Shown here piece by piece: positions 43,127-53,381 of a stretch of DNA of 64,000 nucleotides. The notes beneath the pieces were generated by a model. The model was not told where the DNA came from. It did no database searches and saw only the letters and a program-made list of their open reading frames with translations. How positions within the stretch are numbered: the stretch's first letter is position 1; every line of letters starts with the position of its first letter. Source of the stretch: Linum tenue. Lineage: Eukaryota > Streptophyta > Magnoliopsida > Malpighiales > Linaceae. Position numbers and translations under genes: made by a program. The stretch covers positions 8,370,001-8,434,000 of the forward strand of contig CAMGYJ010000011.1 of NCBI GenBank assembly GCA_946122785.1, in the 5' to 3' direction.

Positions 43127-43379
43127 TATATATATATATATACCTTTTTACTATGTTTTATAATTGGGTAAATAGACAGGAAGAAAGATACTAAAATCAT
43201 AATTTTTTTCAGTGCAAAAACATATGTCATGTTTTGATTCTTCCAAATCAAATGACAAAGTATGAAAGTAATAAATAAATAAATCTCATATGTCATTATG
43301 TCTATCCTGTAATATTATAGTAGACAAAAATAATAATTAAATACAATATCTTGTACACCTCGTATGTTGATTATGACTT

Positions 43380-43963
43380 TGCAACCATAGTGACAATGAC
43401 CTGGCTCATAGCCTTACTCGTCGATGTCAACCACCCCGACGTCTTGAAAACCGCCCAATACGAGCTAGACAACCACATCGGCAAAAATCGACGAGTTCAA
43501 GAGGCTGATCTCCCCACCCTACACTAACTCAAAGCCATCATCAAGGAAACCCTCCGTCTGTACCCCGCCAATCGATGGAAGACTGCATCGTCGCTGTTGG
43601 GTCGTTGGCAAGGGCACCAGGCTCATCGTCAACGTGTCGAAGATCCAGTGCGATCCGAGGGTCTAGTTGTACCCAGACGAGTTTCGAACGGACCGGTTCC
43701 TCACGACTCACAAGGATGTTGATCTGAGGGGACAAGACTTCGAGCTGATACCCTTTGGTAGTGGGAGGAGGATGTGTCCTGGAGTGAATTTCGCCATGCA
43801 AGTTATGCACTTGACGGTTGCTACGCTGTTGCATGGATTTGATTTCTAGAGGGCGATGAGCGAACCGATTGATGTGACGAAGAGTATTGGACTGACCAAT
43901 CCCAGGACTTCTCCGTTGGATGTTCAGTTGTCTCCTCGCCTGCCTGCTCATTTGTATGGGTAA
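43380..43963 (+). pseudogene. P450 (CYP82-like) pseudogene, exon 2 only
   Basis: Closely similar to exon 2 of the intact gene at 29674-30297. The first ~30 bp, including the splice acceptor and the I-helix AxSDTT motif, are deleted. Further damage: a stop where LDYLKA should read, a deletion before the PHQ region, GTCTAG in place of the RVW codons, and a stop near 43848. The haem-binding [10 protein letters not shown] remains readable, as does the LPAHLYG end. There is no exon 1 upstream. The 3' flank is conserved up to the Tat LTR at 44138. Confidence 0.92.
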
Positions 43964-44137
43964 AAACTGAAACATACGTACGTGTCTGTTATAGTCTTGT
44001 AATCTCCACGTAAATGTGGTCGAGATACCATACGAAAATGGTATCAATAAATGCGTCTCTAGCTTTTCTCATATGTATAACACGACGCAGTTATGCGTAT
44101 ATATCAATGAAATTGTTATATCCTTCGTGTTCATTAT

Positions 44138-44748
44138 TGTTGGGGTAGTAGAGAAGAACCCATAAAAGTCAAAAAGCCTGTTGGGCCTGAAGCCCATTTT
44201 TGGCTATTTGGGGTAGTAGAGAAGAGCCCATGAAAGTCAAAAAGCCTGTTGGGCTTGAAGCCCATTCATGGCCTCCCTAGGGCATGACCTAGGCAGTCTC
44301 AAGAGAAGAGGGGCGCATAGCGACAAAATAGACTCGCAGACAAGGAAGTACGGACGAGTGGAATCGGAAGGGAGCCACGAGGCAAGTGGCCCCCCTATGC
44401 GCCCCGACGTGGAAGATGGACAGCGTGCCACGTGTAGGCGCGTAGGCGTTGGACCAGACCAGGCATTTAATGCGGGAATGACGTAAGGCTTTGTGGCAGG
44501 AGTTGGTCGGAGGGTGGTCGAGGAGCTCGAGTAGTATAAATAGCACTCGGTAGGTAGCATTTAAGCAGGTCGGTCTTCTCACACTAAAACTTCTCTCCTC
44601 ACTTCTCTCTCTAAAACCACTTCTAACTTGATCGTTGGAGTGCTAACGGAGGGGCCAAGCCCTCTAGGCGTTAGTCTTGTAGGGCCCAGGCGCCCGGTGT
44701 GGACGGAAGTAGGCGCGAGGCGGGGGAAGAGGTATCAAGGCACAAACA
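44138..44748 (+). mobile_element. 5' LTR of a Tat-lineage Ty3/gypsy element
   Basis: It starts TGTTGGGGTAG and ends CACAAACA. A 68-bp tandem repeat with GTTGGGCCTGAAGCCCA-type palindromes (44142-44277) opens it. It sits exactly where the P450-like 3' flank stops (CGTGTTCATTAT), so the insertion point in the duplicate is clear. No matching 3' LTR is present. Confidence 0.75.
44142..44277. repeat. 68-bp tandem repeat in the Tat LTR
   Basis: Two units (44142-44209 and 44210-44277) each begin GGGGTAGTAGAGAAG and contain AAAAAGCCTGTTGGGC. Confidence 0.85.
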
Positions 44749-44750
44749 AT

Positions 44751-44768
44751 TGGCGCGCCAGGAAGGGG
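44751..44768 (+). other. Putative primer binding site of the Tat element
   Basis: TGGCGCGCCAGGAAGGGG, starting with the required TGG two bases after the LTR. The tRNA it would match is not certain to me. Confidence 0.55.
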
Positions 44769-44790
44769 GGCGTTCGGCAAGTTTTGAAAG

Positions 44791-47700
44791 ATGGAGGACT
44801 TGAATGCAGGAAGTGTGGGCGCTAAGGAGATAGGGGCGGAGGATTCCAGCCGTGAGGGGAGTGAGCAGCGATCTAGTCCCATGGTGAGCATGGAGGTAGA
44901 GGATGAGAGTCATGAGCGCCCGTCTATGGAAAGTGATTCGTTGTCAAAGAGGGAGCTGTTTAAGATTATCGTTGACCAGGACCGGGCGATAGCCATGCTA
45001 CGGAGGGAATTGGAGGGAGGAAGGAGCGTGGATGCGAGGGAGTACAGCCCCCCGGTAAGGAAGCGGGATAAGCTCCTAGATGATTCGGAGGTTAGCGAGT
45101 ATGGGCGCCCAGGCTATGAGGTTCCCAATCCGGAGATAACACCGCCTACGCGCCCAGGCGTGTGGAGAACGCCAGGAGAATGGGCCGTCCCGGGGCAAGA
45201 AGAACAAAATCCCTGGACGCCTAAACGACAGGCCAGGCGCTTTGGGATCAGGCAACCCTTAGCGCCAAGCGTGTTGATGGAACCCGCGGGGACTACTCTC
45301 CCGCCGCTGACCAGCTATGATGGAGTCACTGACCGGGAAGATCATCTAAATAGCTACTTCACGAAGATGCAGCTGTACAATAGCACGGACGCCACGTTAT
45401 GTAAGGTATTCCCATCGACGTTCGCGGGAGTGGTATTGGATTGGTATCATCAGTTAGAGGAAGGGAGCATAGAGTGCTTTGAACAATTTGCAGAGTTGTT
45501 CTTGTCTAAGTTTGCTAGCCGAAAGCGGAGGACGCTGACTATAGGCGCTTTGTTCAAGATCAAACAGAGGGATGGGGAGGCACTTAGAGAATTTTATGAC
45601 CGTTGGATCTCGGTCGCAATGGCCGTGAAGGACGTGCAGCCGCCGGTCCTAGGAGTGTGTCTGGAGGAGTGTACGAATAGTGAGGAGTTGTGTCGGGTGC
45701 TGTCCAAGAGGGTCGTTGTGTCGACCGAAGATTTAGATCGAAGGGTGCAGAAGGTTATTGCCTTGGAAGAAACATTGGCTGCAAGGAGGGCAGAGAAAAG
45801 GCGTGTCGGTAGAGAGGAAATTGAGGTACGCCAGGCTCCAAGGCCGTTCGTAGTGAACCATGCTCCACAGAGGAGGATGGAGGGTCAGCGCCCACCACCC
45901 AGGAGTACGGGGAATTTCACAGAATATAATGATTCTTTGAAGAACATTCTGCAATACGTAAAGGACAGGGGGTATCATGTGCGTTGGCCGGGACCTATGC
46001 GTGGGCAACCAAACGAACGAAACCTAGACCGATATTGTGACTTCCATCGGGATAAGGGGCATCATACGGCTGATTGCTACCAACTGAAATCGGAGTTGCA
46101 GACCCTAGCTGATCGAGGAATGCTCAATGACTTCATAAGAAAAACGGAGGAGCGAGCTCACCGCGCGTATGTCGCAAGGGAGACAAGGCCGGCGCCCATC
46201 GTGTTGACTGAACCAAAGGCGCACAACCTCCCCGCCATGCAACAAGTGCCTGAGGTTCATGCGCCCCAATGTGAGATACCCCCACCTCCGTTCGAGGTAA
46301 ATCAGGAAGGAGAGCCTAACCGAGTTAGACTCACAGTGGAGTCTATAACTGGAACTATTGACTTGCGAGACAAGTTGGATCGATCTAGGCGCCTCAGGGC
46401 TGCATCCGTGGAGGCAAAGGCGGCGGTCCAAATATGCTTTAATCAGGAGGCGGATGAAGCATGTCAAGTGCCCTCGGAGGAGGCTTTGGAGATACAAGGG
46501 GTCATCGCGGGGTGTAGGGTCAAAAGGATGTTGGTGGATACGGGAAGTTCGATGGATGTGTTGTTCAAGAGCACGTTTGAGCGCATGCAGTTGGCGCCGG
46601 AGCTGGTGAGCCCCTCTGATTCAGTGCTGATAGGATTCTCGGGGGCGCCTGCCCATGTGATTGGGCGCGTGCGCCTTCCGGTAACATTGGGTGACGAAAC
46701 GCATCGGGTGACACATGCAGTGGAATTTGGGATAGTGGATTGCCCCTCGCCATACAATGTCATACTAGGAAGACCCCTTTTGGCATTATTCAATGGAGTA
46801 GCATCAACTTGCCATCAAACGTTGAAGTTCGTTGCTCCGCAGGGCATAGGAATTTCAAGAGGAGAGAGCGCGCCCCGTTATGCGCGAGAGGGGGAGTGTA
46901 GAAAAAGGGGCGCGCGGAGACACCGAGTGAACAACATAGACATCCGACCGGACGAAGCGCCTAGGGCGGAGCCCGTGGATGATGAGTTCAGCGTACCAAT
47001 CGAAGAGGGACGCCTGGACCGCCAAGTACGAGTGTCAGCACAGGCCCCAGAGCACATGAGGGCGCCCTTGATCGATTTATTGCGAGAATTCGGGGAGCTT
47101 TTTGCATGGAGCCCGCAGGACATGCCGGGAGTGTCCCCAGAGGTGGCGGCGCATCGCTTGGCTGTCGAGGAGGGTAAGAGGCCTGTTCAACAAAAACGAA
47201 GGAATTTGACTCAAGAAAAGGAAGAAGCCTTGCGAAAGGAAGTCGATAAATTACTTGAGGCCGGGTTCGTCGAGGAGGCCAGATACATCACTTGGCTGTC
47301 AAACGTGGTGTTTGTCCCAAAGCCATCAGGGGATTGGAGGATGTGTGTAGATTTCACAAACCTTAACCGGGCGTGCCCTACATATGCCTACCCAATGCCA
47401 CGTATTGATATACTGGTGGATGCTACCGCCTACCATGAGGCGCTTAGCTTCCTTGATATGTTTTCGGGGTATCATCAGATTCCCATGGTGGAGGAAGATA
47501 GGGCAAAGACCGCTTTTATGACGCCCTTTGGAAACTTTTGCTATAGGGTGATGGCATTTGGATTGAAGAATGCAGGCGCCACGTATCAGCGCTTGGTGAA
47601 TCAAATCTTTCGTAAGCAGTTGGGAAGGAACGTGGAGGCATATGTCGATGATTTGATCGTGAAAAGTAAGAGGCGCCAAGATCACATTGCAGACTTGCGA

Positions 47701-48654
47701 GAGACGTTTGAGACCATGCGCTCATACAAACTGCGGCTAAACCCGCAGAAGTGTGTGTTCCTTGCGGAGGCTGGTAAGTTCTTGGGATTCATGATTACTA
47801 AGAGAGGAATTGAGGCCAACCCCAAGCAAGTCGAAGCAATTATGAGGTTGACGCCCCCCCGAACCCCAAAGGAAGTGCAAGGGTTGACGGGAAGATTGGC
47901 AGCGCTCGGGCGCTTCATTCCAAGAGCTTCAGATAGAGGCGCCCCCTTTTTCCGAACGTTGAAGAAGGCTAGCAAGTTCAAATGGACAGAGGAGTGCGAC
48001 GAGGCGTTCGGGGACCTAAAGAAGTTGCTGACCGCGCCTACGGTGATGACGGCGCCTAGGCCCAAAGAGACTCTATACTTGTACATTGCAGTCTCACGGA
48101 TTGCTGTGAGTGCGGTGTTGGTGTCCAAAGATCCGTTGACGAATGAGGAGAGGCCGGTGTACTATGTAAGTCGTACTATGGTGGTGCACGAAACAAGGTA
48201 TGCGCCTATTGAAAAGGCGGCGTTGGAGGTAGTAATGGCGGCGAACAAGCTCCGACCCTACTTCCAGGCTCACAGCATTGTCGTGCTCACGAATTTACCT
48301 CTCCGAACGGTCCTGGGGTCCATGGATGTGTCCGGGCGCCTGGTTAAGTGGGCTGTTCAACTGAGTGAGTTCGATGTGAGCTATGCGCCCCGACCAGCCA
48401 TCAAAGCACAAGTGTTGGCTGATTTCGTGGCCGAAGGAGTGGTTGACGCGGGAAGCGGCACGGAAGAGTGTTGGCAAATTCAGGTTGATGGTGCGGCGAG
48501 TCGAGCTGGTGCGGGAGCAGGTATTGTGCTGATTAGTCCACTGGGCGCCATGCATGAAGTCGCCCTACGTTTTGCAACCCTTAAAACGAACAATGCGGCG
48601 GAGTATGAGGCGGTGCTAGCAGGGCTCCACATGGCAAGGGACTTAGGCGCCTAG
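44791..48654 (+). CDS. Ty3/gypsy (Tat lineage) gag-pol polyprotein, open to the second RNase H
   Basis: A continuous 1287-codon frame. A gag domain lies at about residues 180-280 (LDWYHQL, FxQFAELFLSKFAS). A CDFHRDKGHHTADC zinc motif is near 415-430. The protease active site LVDTGSSMDVLF is near 580. Reverse transcriptase spans about 820-990 with WRMCVDFTNLN, FSGYHQIPM, TAFMTPFG and the catalytic AYVDDL. A first RNase H follows (VYYVSR, YAPIEKAALEV). A second, archaeal-type RNase H begins WQIQVDGAAS...GAGIVLISP (about 1228) and contains NNAAEYEAVLAGL. Dual RNase H is diagnostic of the Tat group of plant Ty3/gypsy. The frame ends at a TAG after ARDLGA, inside the second RNase H. Catalytic residues look intact, so decay is recent, but the element lacks most of integrase and the 3' LTR. 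Confidence 0.93.
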   Translation: MEDLNAGSVGAKEIGAEDSSREGSEQRSSPMVSMEVEDESHERPSMESDSLSKRELFKIIVDQDRAIAMLRRELEGGRSVDAREYSPPVRKRDKLLDDSEVSEYGRPGYEVPNPEITPPTRPGVWRTPGEWAVPGQEEQNPWTPKRQARRFGIRQPLAPSVLMEPAGTTLPPLTSYDGVTDREDHLNSYFTKMQLYNSTDATLCKVFPSTFAGVVLDWYHQLEEGSIECFEQFAELFLSKFASRKRRTLTIGALFKIKQRDGEALREFYDRWISVAMAVKDVQPPVLGVCLEECTNSEELCRVLSKRVVVSTEDLDRRVQKVIALEETLAARRAEKRRVGREEIEVRQAPRPFVVNHAPQRRMEGQRPPPRSTGNFTEYNDSLKNILQYVKDRGYHVRWPGPMRGQPNERNLDRYCDFHRDKGHHTADCYQLKSELQTLADRGMLNDFIRKTEERAHRAYVARETRPAPIVLTEPKAHNLPAMQQVPEVHAPQCEIPPPPFEVNQEGEPNRVRLTVESITGTIDLRDKLDRSRRLRAASVEAKAAVQICFNQEADEACQVPSEEALEIQGVIAGCRVKRMLVDTGSSMDVLFKSTFERMQLAPELVSPSDSVLIGFSGAPAHVIGRVRLPVTLGDETHRVTHAVEFGIVDCPSPYNVILGRPLLALFNGVASTCHQTLKFVAPQGIGISRGESAPRYAREGECRKRGARRHRVNNIDIRPDEAPRAEPVDDEFSVPIEEGRLDRQVRVSAQAPEHMRAPLIDLLREFGELFAWSPQDMPGVSPEVAAHRLAVEEGKRPVQQKRRNLTQEKEEALRKEVDKLLEAGFVEEARYITWLSNVVFVPKPSGDWRMCVDFTNLNRACPTYAYPMPRIDILVDATAYHEALSFLDMFSGYHQIPMVEEDRAKTAFMTPFGNFCYRVMAFGLKNAGATYQRLVNQIFRKQLGRNVEAYVDDLIVKSKRRQDHIADLRETFETMRSYKLRLNPQKCVFLAEAGKFLGFMITKRGIEANPKQVEAIMRLTPPRTPKEVQGLTGRLAALGRFIPRASDRGAPFFRTLKKASKFKWTEECDEAFGDLKKLLTAPTVMTAPRPKETLYLYIAVSRIAVSAVLVSKDPLTNEERPVYYVSRTMVVHETRYAPIEKAALEVVMAANKLRPYFQAHSIVVLTNLPLRTVLGSMDVSGRLVKWAVQLSEFDVSYAPRPAIKAQVLADFVAEGVVDAGSGTEECWQIQVDGAASRAGAGAGIVLISPLGAMHEVALRFATLKTNNAAEYEAVLAGLHMARDLGA

Positions 48655-49224
48655 AAGGTTAATGTTCAAACTGACTCAGCGCTGGTGGTCAATCAGTTGA
48701 ACCATGTGTACGAAGTGAAAGAGGAGGCGCTAGGCGCATACGTTCGCTCCGTCAAAGAGAAGTGTGCATGGTTTCGGGAAGCTACGTTCACGCATGTCCC
48801 AAGGGAGGAGAATGCTCATGCAGATGCCTTGTCCAAATTGGCCACGGCGTTGGATTTTGGAGAAGACAGAAAGGTGATAGTCACCAAGGAAGCCCCGCGT
48901 GAGGAGAGGGTGATGACATCTTTTATCGGGGGAGCGATGGACGGTTGGATGGCGCCTGTCATGTTGTTCTTAACGCAGGGCGTGGTCCCGGAAGACCCAA
49001 AAGAGGCGTGGCGTTTGAGAAGGAAGGCGGCACGGTGTGTCATCATGGAGGGAGTGCTATACAAAAGGTCTCACTCAGGCGCCTATTTGCGGTGCCTCAC
49101 AGAAGCTGAAGGGCAAAGGGCCATCGCAGAAGTACATCAAGGAACATGTGGGATGCACGCAGGCGCCCGGAGCCTGGAAAAGGTGTTGCTTAGACAGGGG
49201 TATTATTGGCCGACGATGAGATAG
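48655..49224 (+). pseudogene. Continuation of the Tat polyprotein after an in-frame TAG, truncated in integrase
   Basis: In the same frame as the preceding ORF and separated only by one TAG. It encodes the rest of the RNase H (VNVQTDSALVVNQLNHVYEV, REENAHADALSKLAT) and the integrase zinc-binding region (VHQGTCGMHAGARSL...YWPTMR). It stops at 49222-49224, where element sequence ends and unrelated AT-rich DNA begins. The integrase catalytic core and 3' LTR are missing. Confidence 0.85.
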
Positions 49225-50286
49225 ATTAAATTTTATTTTATTTATTATTTCTTAATTGCCACGTCACTAAGTTAACGGTCAACTTTGAGAGTTGACTGCC
49301 ACATCAGCCAAAGTTAACGGAGCTGGACGGAGAGTGACCAAACGCGAACGATTTCAGTAAACCGAAGTACCACCAATGGATTTAAATATTTCGAGTGACC
49401 AAACTTGAACGTTTTTTATAATCTCAGTGACCAACCATGCAATTAACCCTGATTCTCACCTATTGCAAATAACCCTCCACCAGAAGTTTTAAAATCCAAA
49501 ATTATAGACCCCAAATTCACCCTCTTCGAATCCCCTATGCAGTCAACAGAACGAGCCTCACATCCTAATACTCTTTGTTTGTCTGTGAATCGTGGTGACC
49601 TTGAGGTGCTCCTGTTTAATGTCTTGCTAATTGTTACTCGCTAATTAGATGAAGACGTTTGATTATTTTTACTTTTGCGTTGGAATTCGGATTATCAATT
49701 CACAATGGATGTTACATTACATTGATGATATTTTATTATTAAAAATGAAGGTACAATAAATTTAATATTAAAAATGACACCATAAAAGTTTTAAAAATAG
49801 CAAAATATAAATGATGTACATGAAGGTTGTTATTGGTTAGTGATTTAATGTCCGAATCGATTAATGATTAACCAGCACCAAATCGATTAGTCTAAAAGAA
49901 AAACAATTGCCTAAATTGGGTGATGGCGGCTCTATATCCTGTCTCAATTGGTTTCCCAAACCTTATTGGACACTCTCACTGGTGATGATCTATGCAAGCA
50001 CGCGGTCATTAACGATGGCCGTTTTGATGACGTAAAGCATGACGTCCCCGGACCATGGCATAATATTTTGCCATACTATATCTAGAACATTTCAACTTCA
50101 ATTGTTTTTTTTTAGAAAAGGAAGAAAAAAGCGATTTACGTTGTATTATTCTTGATAATCATTTCGGTGACATGCCGGTTGGTAGAATCAGATTGAATCG
50201 GTACCTGTTATAAAATTGGTTCTCATTGACCTCATCTATTAAATTCTACGCTAGAACTTATAAGTTGAATACTACACAGTTGTATT
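49225..50286. other. Noncoding repeat-like DNA after the truncated Tat element
   Basis: 49235-49460 has the look of a dispersed plant repeat (GCCACGTCACTAAGTTAACG, GTTGACTGCCACATCAG, repeated 'AGTGACCAA'). The rest is AT-rich with nothing assignable. Confidence 0.4.
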
Positions 50287-52876
50287 TGTTAAAGCAAGGT
50301 TTGAAGATACTGCTTGATGGAGATGTTGAAGCATTGCTGAATCCGAATCCGTTCTGGAGAAGGAAAGAGCTGGAGTCAAACTGTGTCGTTTAAGTACTTT
50401 GAGTGTTCATGACTTGCAGAGAAGGAAGCTTGATGACAAGAGTGTAAAGTGCCATTTTATTGGGATTTCCAAAGAATCAAAGGCTAACAAACTCTACAAT
50501 CCTACCTCCAAAAAGGTAGTAATTAGTAGAGATGTAGTTTTTTATGAAGAAAAAGAATGGAGTTGGAAGTCTGACATACAACCTGTCCTCACTCAAATCT
50601 TCTGGGAAGGTAGTGAAGACCCCTGGTGTGATTATGATGAAGAAGAAGAATTCACTGATGCCACCAATCAAGGTTCAGGAGATGAGCAGTCCACCTCAGA
50701 CAGTGAAGAAGAACTCACCCCAAGCCCTACTGCTCCTCCGACACCACCTACTGCCACTCCACTTTCACCTCAAAGCTCAGATTCCTCTTCTAAAGAGCAC
50801 ACTGATGACTATGACAGCCCTGCAGCAGAAACACTAGGGAAACGAAAAAGGGTGTTTCCTAGTCATTTCAAGGATTATGATTTCACAGGTTACTTTGCAG
50901 ACACTGACTGTTGGATCAATATAGCAGTTTCTGATGATTCCCAGAGCTTTGAAGATGTAGTATTGGAAGAAAAATGGAGGGATTATACTAAAGTATTTGC
51001 TCCAATAGAAGTCAAATGGATTTTCAAGACTAAACTCAAAGAAGATGGGTATGTGGACAAGTTTAAAGCAAGACTGGTGGTAAAAGGCAATGCACAAAGG
51101 TATGGAGTGGATTATACTAAAGTATTTGCTCCAGTAGCTAGATGGGATACCATTAGAACCTTTCTAGCATTAGCTGCACCTCAAGGACTGACAGTTTTCC
51201 AGCTTAATGTTAAAATTGCCTTTTTGCATGGTGAATTGACTGAAGATGTTTATGTTGTGCAACCTAAGGGCTTTGAGGTTGCTGGGGAGGAGAGCAAGGT
51301 GTATAAACTGAAAAAGGCACTATACGGTTTGAAATAGGCTCCAAGAGCCTGGTATGCAAGAATTGAGTCTCACTTTCTGCAGACAGGTTTTGAGCGATGT
51401 GAATATGAACCTACTCTGTTCATTAAGAAGTGTGGAAGTGACTTCTTGCTTGTAAGTCTCTATGTTGATGACTTGATGTATGCTGGAAATAGCTCAACTA
51501 TGCTTGCAGACTTCAGGGCATCCATGGAGTCAGAATTTGAGATGACAGATCTTGGGAGGATGAAATATTTCTTGGGTGTTGAAGTCTCTCAATATGAATC
51601 ATGCATCTTTATCAACCAGAAGAAGTACATTAAGGAGCTTCTCGAGAAGTTCAAATTGAGTGAATGCAACTTTGTGCATAATGCAGTGGTTGCAAGTACA
51701 AGCTGTCGAAGGGTGGAGATGGAATTGCAGTGGATGTCTCTGAATACAGACAACTCACTAGAAGCTTGCTCTATGTTACCGCTACAAGGCCTGACATAAT
51801 GTATTTTGTATGCTTTCTTAGCAGGTACGTGGAAGCTCCCACAAGACAACATCTGTTAGTTGTAAAGAGAATCCTAAGGTATCTAAAAGGTACCATAACT
51901 CATGGAATCTGGTACAAGAGGATGGAAGAAGAAGATTGTCTGATTGGCTACACGAATAGCGATTATGCAGATGATATGGACGATTGAAAAAGCACAAGTG
52001 GCTACGTGTTCTTCCTTGCAGGTAGAGCCATCTCGTGGGGTTCCAACTTCCAAGAATCAGCCAGTAGTGACACTTTCAACTACTGAGGCTAAATTTGTTG
52101 CTGTCAGCTACAGTGCTACACAATGCGTTTGGCTTCAAAGGCTGTTGGAACAGATGGGTTGGAATGGAGGAGTAAAGAGATGCACCAGCATAATGTGTGA
52201 TAATAGTTCTGCCATAAAACTGTCCAAAAATCCAGTGCTTCATGGGAGAAGCAAGCAAATAGATGTCAGATTTCATTTCTTGGGGGAGCTGGTTAGAGAT
52301 GGGGTCATTGAATTAAAACATTGTGGAACTACATATCAGATAGCGGATATCATGACCAAGCCATTAAAGCTTGATGCGTTTCACCTTCTCAGAAGCAGGC
52401 TTGGTATGATTGATGAAGCAGACCTGGAGGACGGCAGGATGTGAACTGAAGCTGTGTTGAGGAGGCTTCAGTTCAGGGGAGGATGTTAAAGCATGGTTTG
52501 AAGATACTGCTTGATGGAGATGCTGAAGCATTGCTGAATCCGAATCCGTTCTGGAGAAGGAAAGTGCTGGAGTCAAACTGTATCGTTTAAGTACTTACGA
52601 GTTTAAGCATTTTTCTAGACTGTGTCGTTTGGTGTTTTGCAGTTCAGTCCTTAATGTTTGTGTCGAGTCTGTAGGGTTCAGTCTGGCTAAACTAGCCGTT
52701 GGAGTTGTTAGCTTTGATAGGGTCAGTTGGTTAGTCATGGAGCTAATTCCCAGGGATAGAGTAGTTAGAGTTGTTTGTCAAAGATGATTCTAAAGGCTTT
52801 AGTTGAGTGTCCATGTATAAAACTCGATGCCTAGTCAATGAATAAACTTGTCAGTTTGCCTCCAATTGATTCTACA
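50287..52876 (+). mobile_element. Internally deleted Ty1/copia element with intact 5-bp TSD
   Basis: TGTTAAAGCA marks both LTR starts (50287 and 52484). GTATT flanks the whole element (50282-50286 and 52877-52881). Only the first ~112 bp of the 5' LTR remain (to about 50398). They are fused to the middle of pol, so the rest of the 5' LTR, primer site, gag, protease and most of integrase are gone. The 3' LTR (52484-52876, 393 bp) is complete, ends TTCTACA, and is preceded by a polypurine tract, TTCAGGGGAGGA. Confidence 0.9.
50399..52443 (+). pseudogene. Copia pol remnant: end of integrase, reverse transcriptase, RNase H
   Basis: The frame opens with the integrase tail (KCHFIGISKESKANKLYNP), then a Ser/Thr/Pro-rich linker. 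RT follows with WIFKTKLKEDGYVDKFKARL, FAPVARWDTIR and LYGLK. It then hits a TAG where copia has LKQAPRAWY (51335-51337). After it, the catalytic SLYVDDLMYAG is near 51458-51490. RNase H follows after a frameshift near 51710 (ATRPDIMYFVCFLSRY; another shift near 51985; then TLSTTEAKFVAVS, HFLGELVRDG and IADIMTKPL). A partial DYTKVFAP duplication at 50985-51005 and 51113-51135 is curious. Not functional. Confidence 0.88.
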
Positions 52877-52881
52877 GTATT

Positions 52882-53280
52882 TTTACTTTTCGCCGAGTTA
52901 CGTAATCAGGCAAAAATATGAGAGTAAACCTACTATCGTTATATTCTCTATTTTCCTTTGGTACCATCCTTTTCATTTGTTTATAATAATACCAAATAGG
53001 AGTAGCGGTAAGCAGTGAAGTAATCGAGTACCAAAAGTATGTGTTTCCATCTTTCTCGGCGGAAAATTGGAGCAATTAGGTGCCACAGATTCTTAGTAGA
53101 ACAATTTTGAATAATTGAACAACATCTCTTATTCAATTCAGTTCTTCCCCTCCAAACCAAAAATTTGAATAATTTGACAACTAAAATACTATTTTATTCG
53201 AGTTCACTAGTACAGCAAACCAACTAAATTGGACCTTACTTTTTTTACTTATAAATACACAGGAAATCAATGGAATGGCA
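52882..53280. other. AT-rich DNA between two copia elements
   Basis: No frame or repeat could be supported. Confidence 0.4.
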
Positions 53281-53381
53281 TGCATGCACCAACAATAACT
53301 ATAATGGAGACCTTGTTAAGAAACTTAAGGAATAGATAAACAACTATGAGAGAGTATGGAAAGGAAAATACACAAGGTAAA
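53281..53381 (-). mobile_element. Left part of an antisense copia LTR split by Athila-like element 3
   Basis: The TSD GTAAA (53377-53381 and 59064-59068) shows that 53381 was adjacent to 59069. The joined - strand sequence is the downstream part of the copia LTR that begins at 59313. The outer boundary near 53281 is estimated. Confidence 0.6.

Larger units (their letters stand above)
41700..43379 (+). repeat. Duplicate of the second half of the P450 intron
   Basis: Blocks at 41815-41930, 42200-42660 and 43140-43379 match the P450 intron (27480-27600, 27780-29280 without the foldback, and 29320-29670) in the same order. It lacks FB-MULE 2 but has gained the MITE at 42721-43126. Confidence 0.85.

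Noticed and set aside
46105..48128. Several - strand frames of 80-150 codons over the Tat gag-pol
   Set aside because: Shadows of the sense polyprotein with clear RT, protease and RNase H motifs.
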